A stretch of 64,000 bases of DNA from Bradyrhizobium forestalis (GTDB lineage: Bacteria > Pseudomonadota > Alphaproteobacteria > Rhizobiales > Xanthobacteraceae): positions 1 to 64,000 of the forward strand of contig NZ_PGVG01000028.1 of assembly GCF_002795245.1 (NCBI RefSeq), given 5' to 3'. Positions 1 through 7,979 of this stretch are shown one piece after another (positions within the stretch are counted from its first letter, which is position 1; each line of letters begins with the position of its first letter). Made by a program: the position numbers and the translations under genes. Under the pieces are notes generated by a model, which saw only the letters and a list, made by a program, of their open reading frames with translations, made no database searches and was not told the DNA's origin.

Positions 1-6
1 GTAGAT

Positions 7-60
7 AGTCAAGGCTGGCCGAAGGCCACCGCCGAAAGGCGGGGCGCAGCCGCCTTGACT
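7..60. repeat. Multi-hairpin palindromic element
   Basis: Outer arms AGTCAAGGC (7-15) and GCCTTGACT (52-60) pair perfectly and enclose two small hairpins, TGGCC-GAA-GGCCA (16-28) and CCGCC-GAAA-GGCGG (29-42). Read on the minus strand, the first inner hairpin has a stable C(UUCG)G loop. It lies downstream of the TetR gene, so it may act as its terminator, but no U-run follows. A dispersed intergenic repeat is equally likely. Confidence 0.5.
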
Positions 61-159
61 ACCGAGCACGATGCCGCATCCTCTGCGTTCGATCGATCCC
101 TTGACACGCAAGACGGTAGATCTGCGCTCCGCTTCGCTGCGCTTGTCCGGGACGACAGC

Positions 160-840
160 CTACACTTCGACTCCCACCATCACGTCAATCGCGCCCTTCA
201 CGATCGCCTCCAGCTCCTTGCGCGGCACGCGGGCGCGCGAGCGGATGGCAATGGTGTGGATGGTGGCTGATGCGATCTGCGCCAGCGCGAACGGATCGGC
301 GCTCTCCGGCAGCTCGCCTTTCTCCTTGGCGCGGCGGAAGCAACTGGCAAAAGCCTTGTCGAGGCCGGTAAGGCCGTCCAGCACCATGGCGCGAATCTCG
401 GGATCGCCAACGGCCTCGGACGCCGCGGTCACGACCGTGAAGCAACCGCGCGGTCCGGTGTCGCCGGACAGATAGATGTCCAACGCGGATGCGTAGATGC
501 GCTCCAGCCGCTGGCGCAGCGGCATCTCCTGGCGAAAGATCTCGACCATGGAAGCGCCGGCCTCCTCGCGATAGCGCTGGTAGCTCTTGATGTAGAGCTC
601 GCGCTTGTCGCCGAAGGCGCCGTAGAGGCTGGGGCGGTTCATGCCGGTTGCTGCGCTGAGATCGTCGAGCGAGGTGGCCGCGAAGCCTTGCTTGCGGAAC
701 AGATCGAGCGCCTTGCCGAGCGCGATATCGGGCTCGTAGGCGCGCGGACGGCCACGGCGCTTAGGTTCGCCGCGGCGCTCGGGTTCGCCGCGGCGCTCGG
801 GCTGATTGGCAGCAGCTGGCGGCTTCGATTTTTGTACCAT
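160..840 (-). CDS. TetR/AcrR family transcriptional regulator
   Basis: This 226-aa protein is a one-component repressor-type regulator. An N-terminal helix-turn-helix region (about residues 35-80, with DDLSAATGMNRPSLYGAFGD as recognition segment) precedes an all-helical ligand-binding domain. The first 30 residues are basic and contain a short tandem repeat (PERRGEPERRGEPKRRGRP) that is also visible in the DNA near 755-800. It is divergent from a glutathione S-transferase gene. A 20-bp inverted repeat covers its own start codon and the intergenic region, so autorepression and control of the GST are likely. The ligand is unknown; electrophiles or xenobiotics are a guess from the neighbour. Confidence 0.9.
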   Translation of the reverse strand: MVQKSKPPAAANQPERRGEPERRGEPKRRGRPRAYEPDIALGKALDLFRKQGFAATSLDDLSAATGMNRPSLYGAFGDKRELYIKSYQRYREEAGASMVEIFRQEMPLRQRLERIYASALDIYLSGDTGPRGCFTVVTAASEAVGDPEIRAMVLDGLTGLDKAFASCFRRAKEKGELPESADPFALAQIASATIHTIAIRSRARVPRKELEAIVKGAIDVMVGVEV

Positions 841-893
841 CTCGCAAAATAATCCTTGACCGTACTCATATTATGCAAGATGGTACAAAAATC
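827..893. promoter_or_regulatory. Inverted-repeat operator between tetR and GST gene
   Basis: The arms GATTTTTGTACCATCTCGCA (827-846) and TGCAAGATGGTACAAAAATC (874-893) are reverse complements with one mismatch in 20. The left arm contains the start codon of the TetR gene (838-840). The right arm lies about 55 bp before the GST start. The position and symmetry fit an operator for the TetR dimer, but no binding data can be seen in sequence. Confidence 0.7.
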
Positions 894-946
894 AATCTGG
901 CCAGGTTGAGCGACACCCAAAAAGGAATTGCCCAAGGAGGCTACAG

Positions 947-1591
947 ATGGATCTCTATTTCTCGCCGCTCGCCTGCTCGATGGCGACACGCGTCGCGCTG
1001 TATGAAGCCGGCGCCGAGGCGAATTATCTCGAAGTCGATCCGCCGACCAAGAGGGTTTTGAACGACGGCTCCGACTTCCGCGCCGTCAATCCGATCGGCC
1101 TGGTGCCGACGCTGCGCACCGACGAGGGCGTGGTGCTGACCGAGAACGCCGCCATCCTGCAATATGTCGCGGACCGTTTTCCGCAATCCGGCCTCGGCGC
1201 CACGGCAGGTATCGAGCGCACCCGGCTGCATCAATGGCTCTGCTTCATCGGCACCGAGCTGCACAAGGGCCTCTTCATCCCCGTGCTCGACCGCAAGGCG
1301 CCGCAGGAGACGAAGGCCTATGCGCTGGAGAAGAACCTGTCGCGGCTCGACTATCTCGACGACTACCTGAAGGGTCGCGAGTTCCTGCTCGACCATTTCA
1401 GCGTGGCCGACGCCTATCTCGTCACGGTCATCAACTGGACCATGGCGACACCGCCGATCGAGCTTGCGAAATGGCCGAACGTAAAGGCCTATTATGAGCG
1501 CCTGCGTCAGCGGCCTTCGATTGCCAAGGCGATCGCGGAGGAGTTCGAGCTGTACAAGGCCGAGCTCGCGCGGAAGAAGGCGGCGGCGTAA
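947..1591 (+). CDS. Glutathione S-transferase, beta-class-like
   Basis: This 214-aa cytosolic protein conjugates glutathione to electrophiles or reduces disulfides. The N-terminal thioredoxin-like domain begins MDLYFSPLACSMATRV, placing a cysteine at residue 10, the position of the catalytic-site cysteine in beta-class bacterial GSTs. PIGLVPTL and the following E-N-A-A-I segment form the usual glutathione-binding region. The helical C-terminal domain (about residues 90-205) carries the N-capping type motif FSVADAYLV. A strong ribosome site (AAGGAGG) precedes the ATG. It is transcribed away from the TetR gene and is probably repressed by it. Natural substrate unknown. Confidence 0.93.
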   Translation: MDLYFSPLACSMATRVALYEAGAEANYLEVDPPTKRVLNDGSDFRAVNPIGLVPTLRTDEGVVLTENAAILQYVADRFPQSGLGATAGIERTRLHQWLCFIGTELHKGLFIPVLDRKAPQETKAYALEKNLSRLDYLDDYLKGREFLLDHFSVADAYLVTVINWTMATPPIELAKWPNVKAYYERLRQRPSIAKAIAEEFELYKAELARKKAAA

Positions 1592-1674
1592 GGCCAACGC
1601 GATCTCCGTAGTTCGCACGGCAGCGACACCGTCCCGGCTCAGCTGGGACAGCGTCGTTCCGTCGTGAAGCTCGA

Positions 1675-2442
1675 TTATCTCGGCGCCTGCAGCACGATCC
1701 CATAGCGGCCGTAGATCCGGTCGATCGTGCCGTCGCCTCGCAGCCGCTCCACTGCTCCATCGATGGCTTCGCGCAACGCATCGTCCGGACGGATCATGCC
1801 GACTGCGACGTTCCAGTTGAGATCGGCCGTGCTCTCATCACGATCCAGGATCCGGAGCGCCTTGTCCGGATGCGTCAGATTGAAATAGCTCGCCGCGGTA
1901 GGCGTGACAGCGGCGGCATCGATCTCGCGGTTTGACAGCGCCTCGAGGCTGTCGCTCTCGAAGCCGAAGGTCGACGTCGGCACGTGCCGTTGACCGATGA
2001 TCATCGCTGCGACCGATCCGACCTGCACCCCCACCTTGGTGCGCTCATTGAGGTCGTGGAACGAGGCCAGCGTGCTGGATAACGGCACGGCAAGTGCGAC
2101 ACCTGTGCGATAGTACGGCTTTGAGATCCTCAGGCGGGTCTCGCCTTGCGCCTCGCGGTCGGCGATCACATCGAGCAGAATGTCACAGCCGGCGCTCCGC
2201 ATCTGATATTGCGTGATGATCCAGTCCAGCCGCAGCGACACGCCGAGCTCGCGTGCCAGTGCCTGTCCCAATTCAACCTGAAATCCGGGAGGATCGCCGG
2301 CCTTGCTCGCGAAGGGGAGCGAGTTGGGATGGGCGCATAACCCGAGCGCGCCTGACGAACGGATCGCGTCCAGCGTTCGCGCCTGCGCCGGACCGAACAG
2401 TCCGATGACGGCGCCGACTACAAGCGGGAGAACTGTCTTCAT
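1675..2442 (-). CDS. XoxJ-like periplasmic protein of PQQ dehydrogenase operon
   Basis: This 255-aa protein has a signal peptide (about residues 1-21, ending AQA) and a type-II periplasmic binding protein fold of the solute-binding family 3 kind. No ABC permease or ATPase is adjacent. It is the last gene of an operon with a PQQ alcohol dehydrogenase and a cytochrome c, which is the typical setting of XoxJ/MxaJ-like proteins. Those are thought to help mature or activate the dehydrogenase rather than import a solute. The gene starts 37 nt downstream of the cytochrome gene stop. An ordinary amino acid binding protein is the alternative, but the context argues against it. Confidence 0.8.
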   Translation of the reverse strand: MKTVLPLVVGAVIGLFGPAQARTLDAIRSSGALGLCAHPNSLPFASKAGDPPGFQVELGQALARELGVSLRLDWIITQYQMRSAGCDILLDVIADREAQGETRLRISKPYYRTGVALAVPLSSTLASFHDLNERTKVGVQVGSVAAMIIGQRHVPTSTFGFESDSLEALSNREIDAAAVTPTAASYFNLTHPDKALRILDRDESTADLNWNVAVGMIRPDDALREAIDGAVERLRGDGTIDRIYGRYGIVLQAPR

Positions 2443-2479
2443 TCCGCATTTCTCGTCTCGATGGGCCGGCCTTGGCGAC

Positions 2480-2830
2480 TTAACCTTCGCGCGGCTTCAA
2501 GGCGCGGATGTATTTGACGATCAGGTCGATCTGCGCGTCGGTGAAAGCCCCACCGAATGCCGGCATCGCACCAGACTTGCCGCTCTTGATGCGGTTATGC
2601 AGAAAGTCATCGTCGCGTGGCGAATTCATCAGCTGCGGCCCCTTGCCCGCGGCCCGGCCGCCGTCGGAGTGACAAAATCCGCAGGTCCCCGCGAACAACT
2701 GCTCGACGTCGAATGTCCCGTTCTCGGGTGCAGGGGTGGCGGACTGCGCTTGAACCGGTGCAGCATGGAGCGATGCGGCGCCCAGCACGGCCGATAGCAG
2801 CGCGGCGAAGGTCTTCAGATGCAATTTCAA
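2480..2830 (-). CDS. Periplasmic c-type cytochrome, XoxG-like electron acceptor
   Basis: This is a 116-aa exported monoheme cytochrome. The signal peptide spans about residues 1-29 (ending VQAQS). The single heme motif C-G-F-C-H is at residues 50-54, and a candidate axial methionine sits in GAMPAFGG (Met89). The start is TTG, preceded by GGAG at good spacing; no ATG fits. It lies between the PQQ dehydrogenase and the XoxJ-like gene, so it probably takes electrons from PQQH2 and passes them to the respiratory chain. It is shorter than many XoxG proteins, so the partner role is inferred from position. Confidence 0.87.
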   Translation of the reverse strand: MKLHLKTFAALLSAVLGAASLHAAPVQAQSATPAPENGTFDVEQLFAGTCGFCHSDGGRAAGKGPQLMNSPRDDDFLHNRIKSGKSGAMPAFGGAFTDAQIDLIVKYIRALKPREG

Positions 2831-2917
2831 GGTAACAGCTCCACGTCCTGAAGCGTGCCTGCAATTTCAATGCACGGGGAGCAAGCTTGCGCCTGCTCCC
2901 CGGCAATCTGCGATGAT

Positions 2918-4636
2918 CTATTTCAGGCTGAAGACGACCAGCGCGCCGTCGTCACGCGGCATGCTCTTGTAGATGCCGCCGAAGTTCGGCGCGTATTCGT
3001 CTGCCAGCATCCCGCCAAAGCCTGCGGCCACGGCGATGTACTGCTTGCCGTTGACGGAATAGCTGACGATGCCGCCCTGATGGCCCGTGCCGTTGTTGTG
3101 ATTCCACAGCTCGGTCCCGGTTTCGGCATCGTAGGCATGGAGGATGCCGCGGGAATCGGGCACGAACACCAGATTGCCCGCGGTCGACAGCACACTGCCA
3201 AGCGGCGGCTCGGGATAGCGAACCTCCCACTTCTTGGCCCCGGTGATGGGATCGCGCGCGTCGAGATGTCCATAAATCTCGCCGCCCGGAGGGGGAGCCA
3301 TCTTGAAGTCAGCGCCGATATTGAGCTGGACCTGGGGTGTGGTGACCGGCGTCGTCTTCTGGATGTCGAGCGTCATGCACCATTCCTGGCCAATCTTGTA
3401 GTACAGGCCCGTCTTTGGGTTGTATGATCCGGCGTTCCAGCTGATGCCGCCGCCGATGAATGGGCAGAGCGGCGGTTCGGTGACCTTTCCCGCAGTGAAG
3501 TCGCGGCGACCGATCAAGGCGCCCGTCTTGGGATCGATATCCTTGACGAAGTTGATGTTCTCGACGAGCCGCCAGACATTCTTCACGGCAAGATTGCGGT
3601 CGTAGACGAAGACGAAACCGCCCTTGTTCGGATGGACCACGAACTTCTGGCCGTCGCGCTCCAGCATCACAAACTCGCCGACGGCGCTGTCGAAGTCCCA
3701 AGCGTCGTGCGGCAGTTCCTGATGATAGAATTTCAGCTTTCCTGTATCGATGTCGAGACCGATCACGGAGCTCGTATAGAGATTGTCGCCGGGACGCGCA
3801 CCTTGCGTCTTGTAATCGGCGCCCGACCAATCGTAGAGCGGCGCCGGATTTGCGGTGCCCCACAGGATGGTGTTGGTCTCGGAGTCGTAAGTGCCCGGCA
3901 TCCAGCCGCCGCCCCCGCCTGTGCGCCAGGAATCGCTTCCCCACGTCTTCATGGCCTCGTCGGTGCCTGCAACTGTCAGGAACTCCCACTTCTTTTTCCC
4001 AGTGGTAGCATCCACGGCGAAGATCGGGCCGCGGCCCGGCCATTCACCGCCTTGCGCGCCGATGATCACCGTACCCTTGGCGTAAAGCGGCGCACCGGTG
4101 AAACCAACCGTGAGCTTCTGCGAGTCGATCAGCCTGGTTTCCCAGAGGACCTTCCCCGACTTCATGTCCAGGCCAATAAGCCTGCCATCCATGGTGCCGA
4201 CAAAGACCTTGCCCTCGCCGAGCGCCACACCGCGATTGTAGGGAGAATGGGTCTGCCGGGCGATCAGCGTCTCGTCCAACTCCGGAAAATGGGTCCAGAC
4301 CACCTCGCCGGTCGTGCCGTTGAGCGCGAAGACCCGGCTGTACGAGCCCGTGTAGTAGAGCATGCCATCAGCCACGAGCGGCATTGATTGCAGGCCACGG
4401 GTAGAGCGGCCGGGAATATGGATCCAGGCAACGCTCAGATTTCGGACGTTGCTCGCGTTGATCTGCGCGAGAGGGCTGTAGTGATAGGATTTGTATGAAC
4501 CGTGATAGGTCAGCCAATCGTTCTGGCCGGCATTCTCGATCCGCGCAGTATCCACGGTTTGGGCCAACGCTGACGACACGATCAGTGTTGCGCCGGCAAC
4601 AAGAGGTAGACCAGAATTACACCAACGCTTCTTCAT
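2918..4636 (-). CDS. PQQ-dependent alcohol dehydrogenase with lanthanide-type Asp
   Basis: This 572-aa periplasmic quinoprotein of the methanol/ethanol dehydrogenase family has a signal peptide (about residues 1-25) and an eight-bladed propeller with repeated tryptophan-docking segments (G-x-x-x-W). Asp314 and Asp316 in HDAWDFDS match the catalytic Asp plus the extra Asp that coordinates a lanthanide in XoxF/ExaF/PedH-type enzymes. Glu198 (GGEWPGRG) and Asn263 (TANPAP) fit the other metal ligands. The vicinal Cys-Cys found over PQQ in MxaF, XoxF and ExaA is absent; the region reads THSPYNRGVA. A GGGAGG ribosome site precedes the ATG. First gene of a three-gene operon; substrate alcohol unknown. 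Confidence 0.92.
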   Translation of the reverse strand: MKKRWCNSGLPLVAGATLIVSSALAQTVDTARIENAGQNDWLTYHGSYKSYHYSPLAQINASNVRNLSVAWIHIPGRSTRGLQSMPLVADGMLYYTGSYSRVFALNGTTGEVVWTHFPELDETLIARQTHSPYNRGVALGEGKVFVGTMDGRLIGLDMKSGKVLWETRLIDSQKLTVGFTGAPLYAKGTVIIGAQGGEWPGRGPIFAVDATTGKKKWEFLTVAGTDEAMKTWGSDSWRTGGGGGWMPGTYDSETNTILWGTANPAPLYDWSGADYKTQGARPGDNLYTSSVIGLDIDTGKLKFYHQELPHDAWDFDSAVGEFVMLERDGQKFVVHPNKGGFVFVYDRNLAVKNVWRLVENINFVKDIDPKTGALIGRRDFTAGKVTEPPLCPFIGGGISWNAGSYNPKTGLYYKIGQEWCMTLDIQKTTPVTTPQVQLNIGADFKMAPPPGGEIYGHLDARDPITGAKKWEVRYPEPPLGSVLSTAGNLVFVPDSRGILHAYDAETGTELWNHNNGTGHQGGIVSYSVNGKQYIAVAAGFGGMLADEYAPNFGGIYKSMPRDDGALVVFSLK

Positions 4637-4998
4637 CCGTTCCTCCCGCTCTTATTGATTTGTTGAACTTGCGTCTTGCCAAGTCGCCGCGAGGGATGTC
4701 AGCAGCTCGCTATGTGTCGGTTCCTCCCCATCGCGTATGAGCTGCCAACAGTTCTCACTCCCTCTCGGCGGACGTCGCCAAAAGAGCTACATTCTTTGGA
4801 TCGATTGCTGCAGCGCTCCTGCTCGCTCTCATAGAGTACGCCGGATGAAAGGGAGCGCAAAGATGGAATGCGTGGCCGGCGCGAATTTGACGCGCGAGTC
4901 GGATGGAAACGTCAGCTGCGCTTACCGTTTATCTCTCAAGATGTCGCTGCCGGCGCTGGCGGCCGCGCAAGCAGACGAGACATCCTCCACGCAAGTCA
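4637..4998. other. Intergenic region upstream of PQQ dehydrogenase operon
   Basis: These 362 bases separate the end of the TRAP permease gene from the dehydrogenase start, both on the minus strand. They must hold the dehydrogenase promoter. Small plus-strand reading frames here have no recognisable product, and I see no clear terminator, operator or RNA structure. The segment looks less GC-rich than the flanking genes. Confidence 0.6.
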
Positions 4999-6303
4999 TT
5001 ATCCGTACAGCACCCGCGGCAGGATCGTGACGATTCCGGGCCAGAGCGTCAGCAGCAGCACGAAGCCGATCATGATCATGAGATACGGCATCGTGACACG
5101 CGCGATGTAGCCGAGGCCGTCCTCGGTCAAGCCCTGGATCACGAACAGGTTGAAGCCGACCGGCGGCGTGATCTGCGCCATTTCGACGGCGAGCACGAGG
5201 AAGACGCCGAACCAGACCTCATCGAAGCCGGCGCCCTTCACGATCGGCAGCACGATCGGCAGCGTCATCACGATCATCGAGAAGCCGTCGAGGAAGCAGC
5301 CGAGCACGAGATAGAAGACGATCAGCGCCACGATCAGCATGAACGGCGACAGGCCGAGGCCCTTGACGAAGGCGGCCACCGCCTGCGGGATGCCGAGGAA
5401 GGCCGCGGCATTGCCGAGGATCGAGGCCCCTAACACGATCAGCGCGATCATCGAGCAGGTGACGACCGAGCCGATCAGCACGTCGTGCATTACCTTCTGC
5501 GACATCGAGCCCTGCGCCCAGGCCACCAGCCCCGCGCCGAGCACGCCGACGGCGGCGGCCTCCGACGGCGTTGCGAGCCCGCCATACATCGAGCCGAGCA
5601 CGCAGGCGATCAGGAACAGTGCCGGCGCGAGGTCCTTCAGCGCGGCGAAGCGCTCGCCCCACGGCACTTGCGAAAGCTTGGCTTCCGTCTCCGGCACCAT
5701 CGCGGGCTTGAGGCTCGTATGCAGCATCACCCAGGCCATGAAGGTCGCGGCCAGCAGGAATCCTGGCAGCACGCCGGCCGTGAATAGTTTCAGGATCGAG
5801 ACATCACCGAGCACGCCGTAGATGATCATGATGTTGGACGGCGGAATCAGGAAGCCGAGCGTGCCGGCGCCGGCGAGCGAGCCGATCGCGATGTCGCGGG
5901 AATAGCCGCGGCGCAGCAGTTCGTTCAGCGACATGCGGCCGATCACCTGCGTGGTCGCGGCCGACGAGCCGGAGATCGCCGCGAAGATGGTGCAGCCGAT
6001 CACGTTGACATGCAGCAGGCGGCCGGGCAGCAGACCAGCCCACGGTGCCAATCCCTGAAACAGCGATCGCGACAGGCGGGTGCGAAACAGAAGCTCGCCC
6101 ATCAGGATGAACAGCGGCAGCGCCAGCAGCTCCTGCGTGGTCAGGATGTTCCAGGCATATTGCGGCAGCAGCTTGTCGAGCGGGATCGAGCGGAACATCG
6201 CGAGCAGCAGCGTCGCGGTGAGCGCAAGCGTAAGGCCGATCCAGACGCCGCAGGCCAGCAGCGCAAACAAGATCGAGAACAGTGCAACGACTTCGATGGT
6301 CAT
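4999..6303 (-). CDS. dctM: TRAP transporter large permease (DctM family)
   Basis: This 434-aa inner-membrane protein has about a dozen hydrophobic segments and is the ion-coupled translocation subunit of a tripartite ATP-independent periplasmic (TRAP) transporter. Family features include the N-terminal LLALPLFILMGELLFRT segment, the SGSSAATTQVIGRM loop, GAGTLGFLIPPSNIMIIYG and the C-terminal QITPPVGFNLFVIQG motif. It is the last gene of the hyuA-hyuB-dctP-dctQ-dctM run and starts 31 nt after dctQ. The neighbours suggest an organic acid or a cyclic amide/carboxylate as cargo. Sequence alone does not define the substrate. Confidence 0.92.
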   Translation of the reverse strand: MTIEVVALFSILFALLACGVWIGLTLALTATLLLAMFRSIPLDKLLPQYAWNILTTQELLALPLFILMGELLFRTRLSRSLFQGLAPWAGLLPGRLLHVNVIGCTIFAAISGSSAATTQVIGRMSLNELLRRGYSRDIAIGSLAGAGTLGFLIPPSNIMIIYGVLGDVSILKLFTAGVLPGFLLAATFMAWVMLHTSLKPAMVPETEAKLSQVPWGERFAALKDLAPALFLIACVLGSMYGGLATPSEAAAVGVLGAGLVAWAQGSMSQKVMHDVLIGSVVTCSMIALIVLGASILGNAAAFLGIPQAVAAFVKGLGLSPFMLIVALIVFYLVLGCFLDGFSMIVMTLPIVLPIVKGAGFDEVWFGVFLVLAVEMAQITPPVGFNLFVIQGLTEDGLGYIARVTMPYLMIMIGFVLLLTLWPGIVTILPRVLYG

Positions 6304-6334
6304 GCGATCTTGGATCCGGGAGCGGGCGATGCGG

Positions 6335-6928
6335 TCATTCGACGGGCGAGGCCTTCATGCGATGATCCTCCAGCGGCAGGCCAAGCGCGGCCTGGATCGC
6401 GCGCGCCAGGAACTGGAGCGTCAGCAGCAGCATGCCGAAGGTGACGACGGCTTCCGGAAACCACAGCGGCGTGTCGCTGGAGGTCGAGACCTGGCCGCGC
6501 ACGAACGCGCTCCAGGCGAATTTCGCCATGGCCGAGGTCAGGAACGCCATGAAGGCGAAGCCGGCCGCCGCCGAGAGGATCTCGAGCGCGCGCTGCACCG
6601 GCGCTGGTGCATTCTTCAGCAGCAGCACCACGCGGATATGGCCGCCGACGCGCAAGGTCATGGCTGCGCCGAAGGTGAAGGACGCCGCCATCAGATAAGA
6701 CGAGTATTCCCACGCGATCGAGATGGTCGGCGGGAAGAACGGCAGGAAGTTCGAGAGGAAGCGGGTTGCGACCTCGCACAGCATCAGCAAGGTCAGTGTG
6801 AGCAGACAACCGCCACCGATCCAACCGTCGAGCCGGCCGAGGCGATCGATGCCATCGAGGACGATGCGCAGCGGCGCGGGCGCCGCTGCATTGAGGCTTT
6901 GCGGTGCTTCGGGCGAAATGCTCACCAC
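6335..6928 (-). CDS. dctQ: TRAP transporter small permease (DctQ family)
   Basis: A 197-aa membrane protein with four predicted transmembrane segments, the small partner of the DctM permease. The reading frame stays open far upstream inside dctP, so the start had to be chosen: GTG at 6926-6928, 11 nt after the dctP stop with a CTGGAG ribosome site, gives a typical DctQ length and an unstructured N-terminus (VVSISPEAPQ) before the first helix. A second GTG follows immediately. It bridges the binding protein and DctM, and sits between them in the operon. Confidence 0.87.
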   Translation of the reverse strand: MVSISPEAPQSLNAAAPAPLRIVLDGIDRLGRLDGWIGGGCLLTLTLLMLCEVATRFLSNFLPFFPPTISIAWEYSSYLMAASFTFGAAMTLRVGGHIRVVLLLKNAPAPVQRALEILSAAAGFAFMAFLTSAMAKFAWSAFVRGQVSTSSDTPLWFPEAVVTFGMLLLTLQFLARAIQAALGLPLEDHRMKASPVE

Positions 6929-6939
6929 GGCTCCAGCCC

Positions 6940-7941
6940 TCAGCCGCGCTTCATTTCGGCGAGATAGGCCCGCACCGGCTTGTCGGCAGCCGGCACGCGC
7001 TTGAGGAAGGCATCTAACTGCGGCGCGGTCTTGGCCCGGATGTCCGTCATCATGGCTTCCGAGACCGGCACCACCTCCATGCCGCCTTCCTTGAGGCGGG
7101 TGAGGCTGTCGACATCGGCCTTGAGCGAGTTCGCCCAGAAGCCCGGCTCCATCTTTGCCGCGATATCGGAGACGAGCTTCTGCTGGTCGGCGCTCAGCGC
7201 CTTCCAGGAATCGAGATTGACTGTGAGCATCTGCGACGACCAGACATGGTTGGTCGGGTAGACGTATTTCAGGAATTCCCAGAACTTGCCGTCGACGCCC
7301 GACACCGACGAGGTGGAGACGCCGGCCACCGCGCCAGAGGCGAGTGCGGGAATCGTCTCGCCCCAGGGAATCATCACCGCCGCCATGCCGATCGCATTCA
7401 GCATGTCGACCGCGTTCTTGTCGGGCACGCGGATCTTGATGTTCTTCAGGCCCTCGACGTCGGAAACCTTCGCCTTGAGATGCAAATATTGCGTCGGCCA
7501 CGGCACGATATAGAGGATCTTCTGGTTGTTGCGCGCGGCGATCTTCTCGTATTCGGGCCGCACATATTTATGCAGCACCTTGAGCTCGTCCACCGAGCCG
7601 CAGAGGAAGGGAATGCTCTCGAGGCCCATGAAGGGCTCGTCGCCGACCTGCTGGATGTTGAGGACATCGGCGAGCGGCACCAGACCGTCGCGCACGGCGC
7701 GTAAGTGCTCGGGCCCCTTGAAGCCGAGCTGGCCGCCGGCCTTCACGGTGATGGCGACCGTGCCACCGCTCTGCTTCTTCACCTCTTCCGCGAAGGCCAT
7801 CGCGTTCTGGGTGTGGAAATTGCCGTCGGGCCAGACCGTCGACATGTCCCAGCTTGTCGTCGCCGCCCGTGCACGGGTGGAGATGTGGCCGGCGGCGAGC
7901 AGCGTCGCTGCCCCCGCGGTGAAATTCCTTCGCGTGATCAT
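6940..7941 (-). CDS. dctP: TRAP transporter periplasmic binding protein (DctP family)
   Basis: This 333-aa extracytoplasmic receptor captures the TRAP substrate. The chosen ATG at 7941 follows an excellent GGAGGGG ribosome site and gives a twin-arginine signal (ITRRNFTAGAATLLAAG, cleavage near ARA). An in-frame start 14 codons upstream would spoil the signal and lacks a site. Mid-protein IRVPDK resembles the conserved region where the DctP arginine binds a substrate carboxylate, so a carboxylated ligand is expected. It follows hyuB by 38 nt and precedes dctQ by 11 nt, all in one operon. Confidence 0.9.
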   Translation of the reverse strand: MITRRNFTAGAATLLAAGHISTRARAATTSWDMSTVWPDGNFHTQNAMAFAEEVKKQSGGTVAITVKAGGQLGFKGPEHLRAVRDGLVPLADVLNIQQVGDEPFMGLESIPFLCGSVDELKVLHKYVRPEYEKIAARNNQKILYIVPWPTQYLHLKAKVSDVEGLKNIKIRVPDKNAVDMLNAIGMAAVMIPWGETIPALASGAVAGVSTSSVSGVDGKFWEFLKYVYPTNHVWSSQMLTVNLDSWKALSADQQKLVSDIAAKMEPGFWANSLKADVDSLTRLKEGGMEVVPVSEAMMTDIRAKTAPQLDAFLKRVPAADKPVRAYLAEMKRG

Positions 7942-7979
7942 TGCTCCCCTCCGTTCGCTATGCCCGACGCCGGATGGCG

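Noticed and set aside
2918..4636. Calcium-type methanol dehydrogenase MxaF
   Set aside because: The residue two after the catalytic Asp is Asp, not Ala; no mxaI gene is nearby.
4495..5110. Small plus-strand frames in the gap before the PQQ dehydrogenase
   Set aside because: No ribosome sites, no recognisable domain, and they run into flanking genes.
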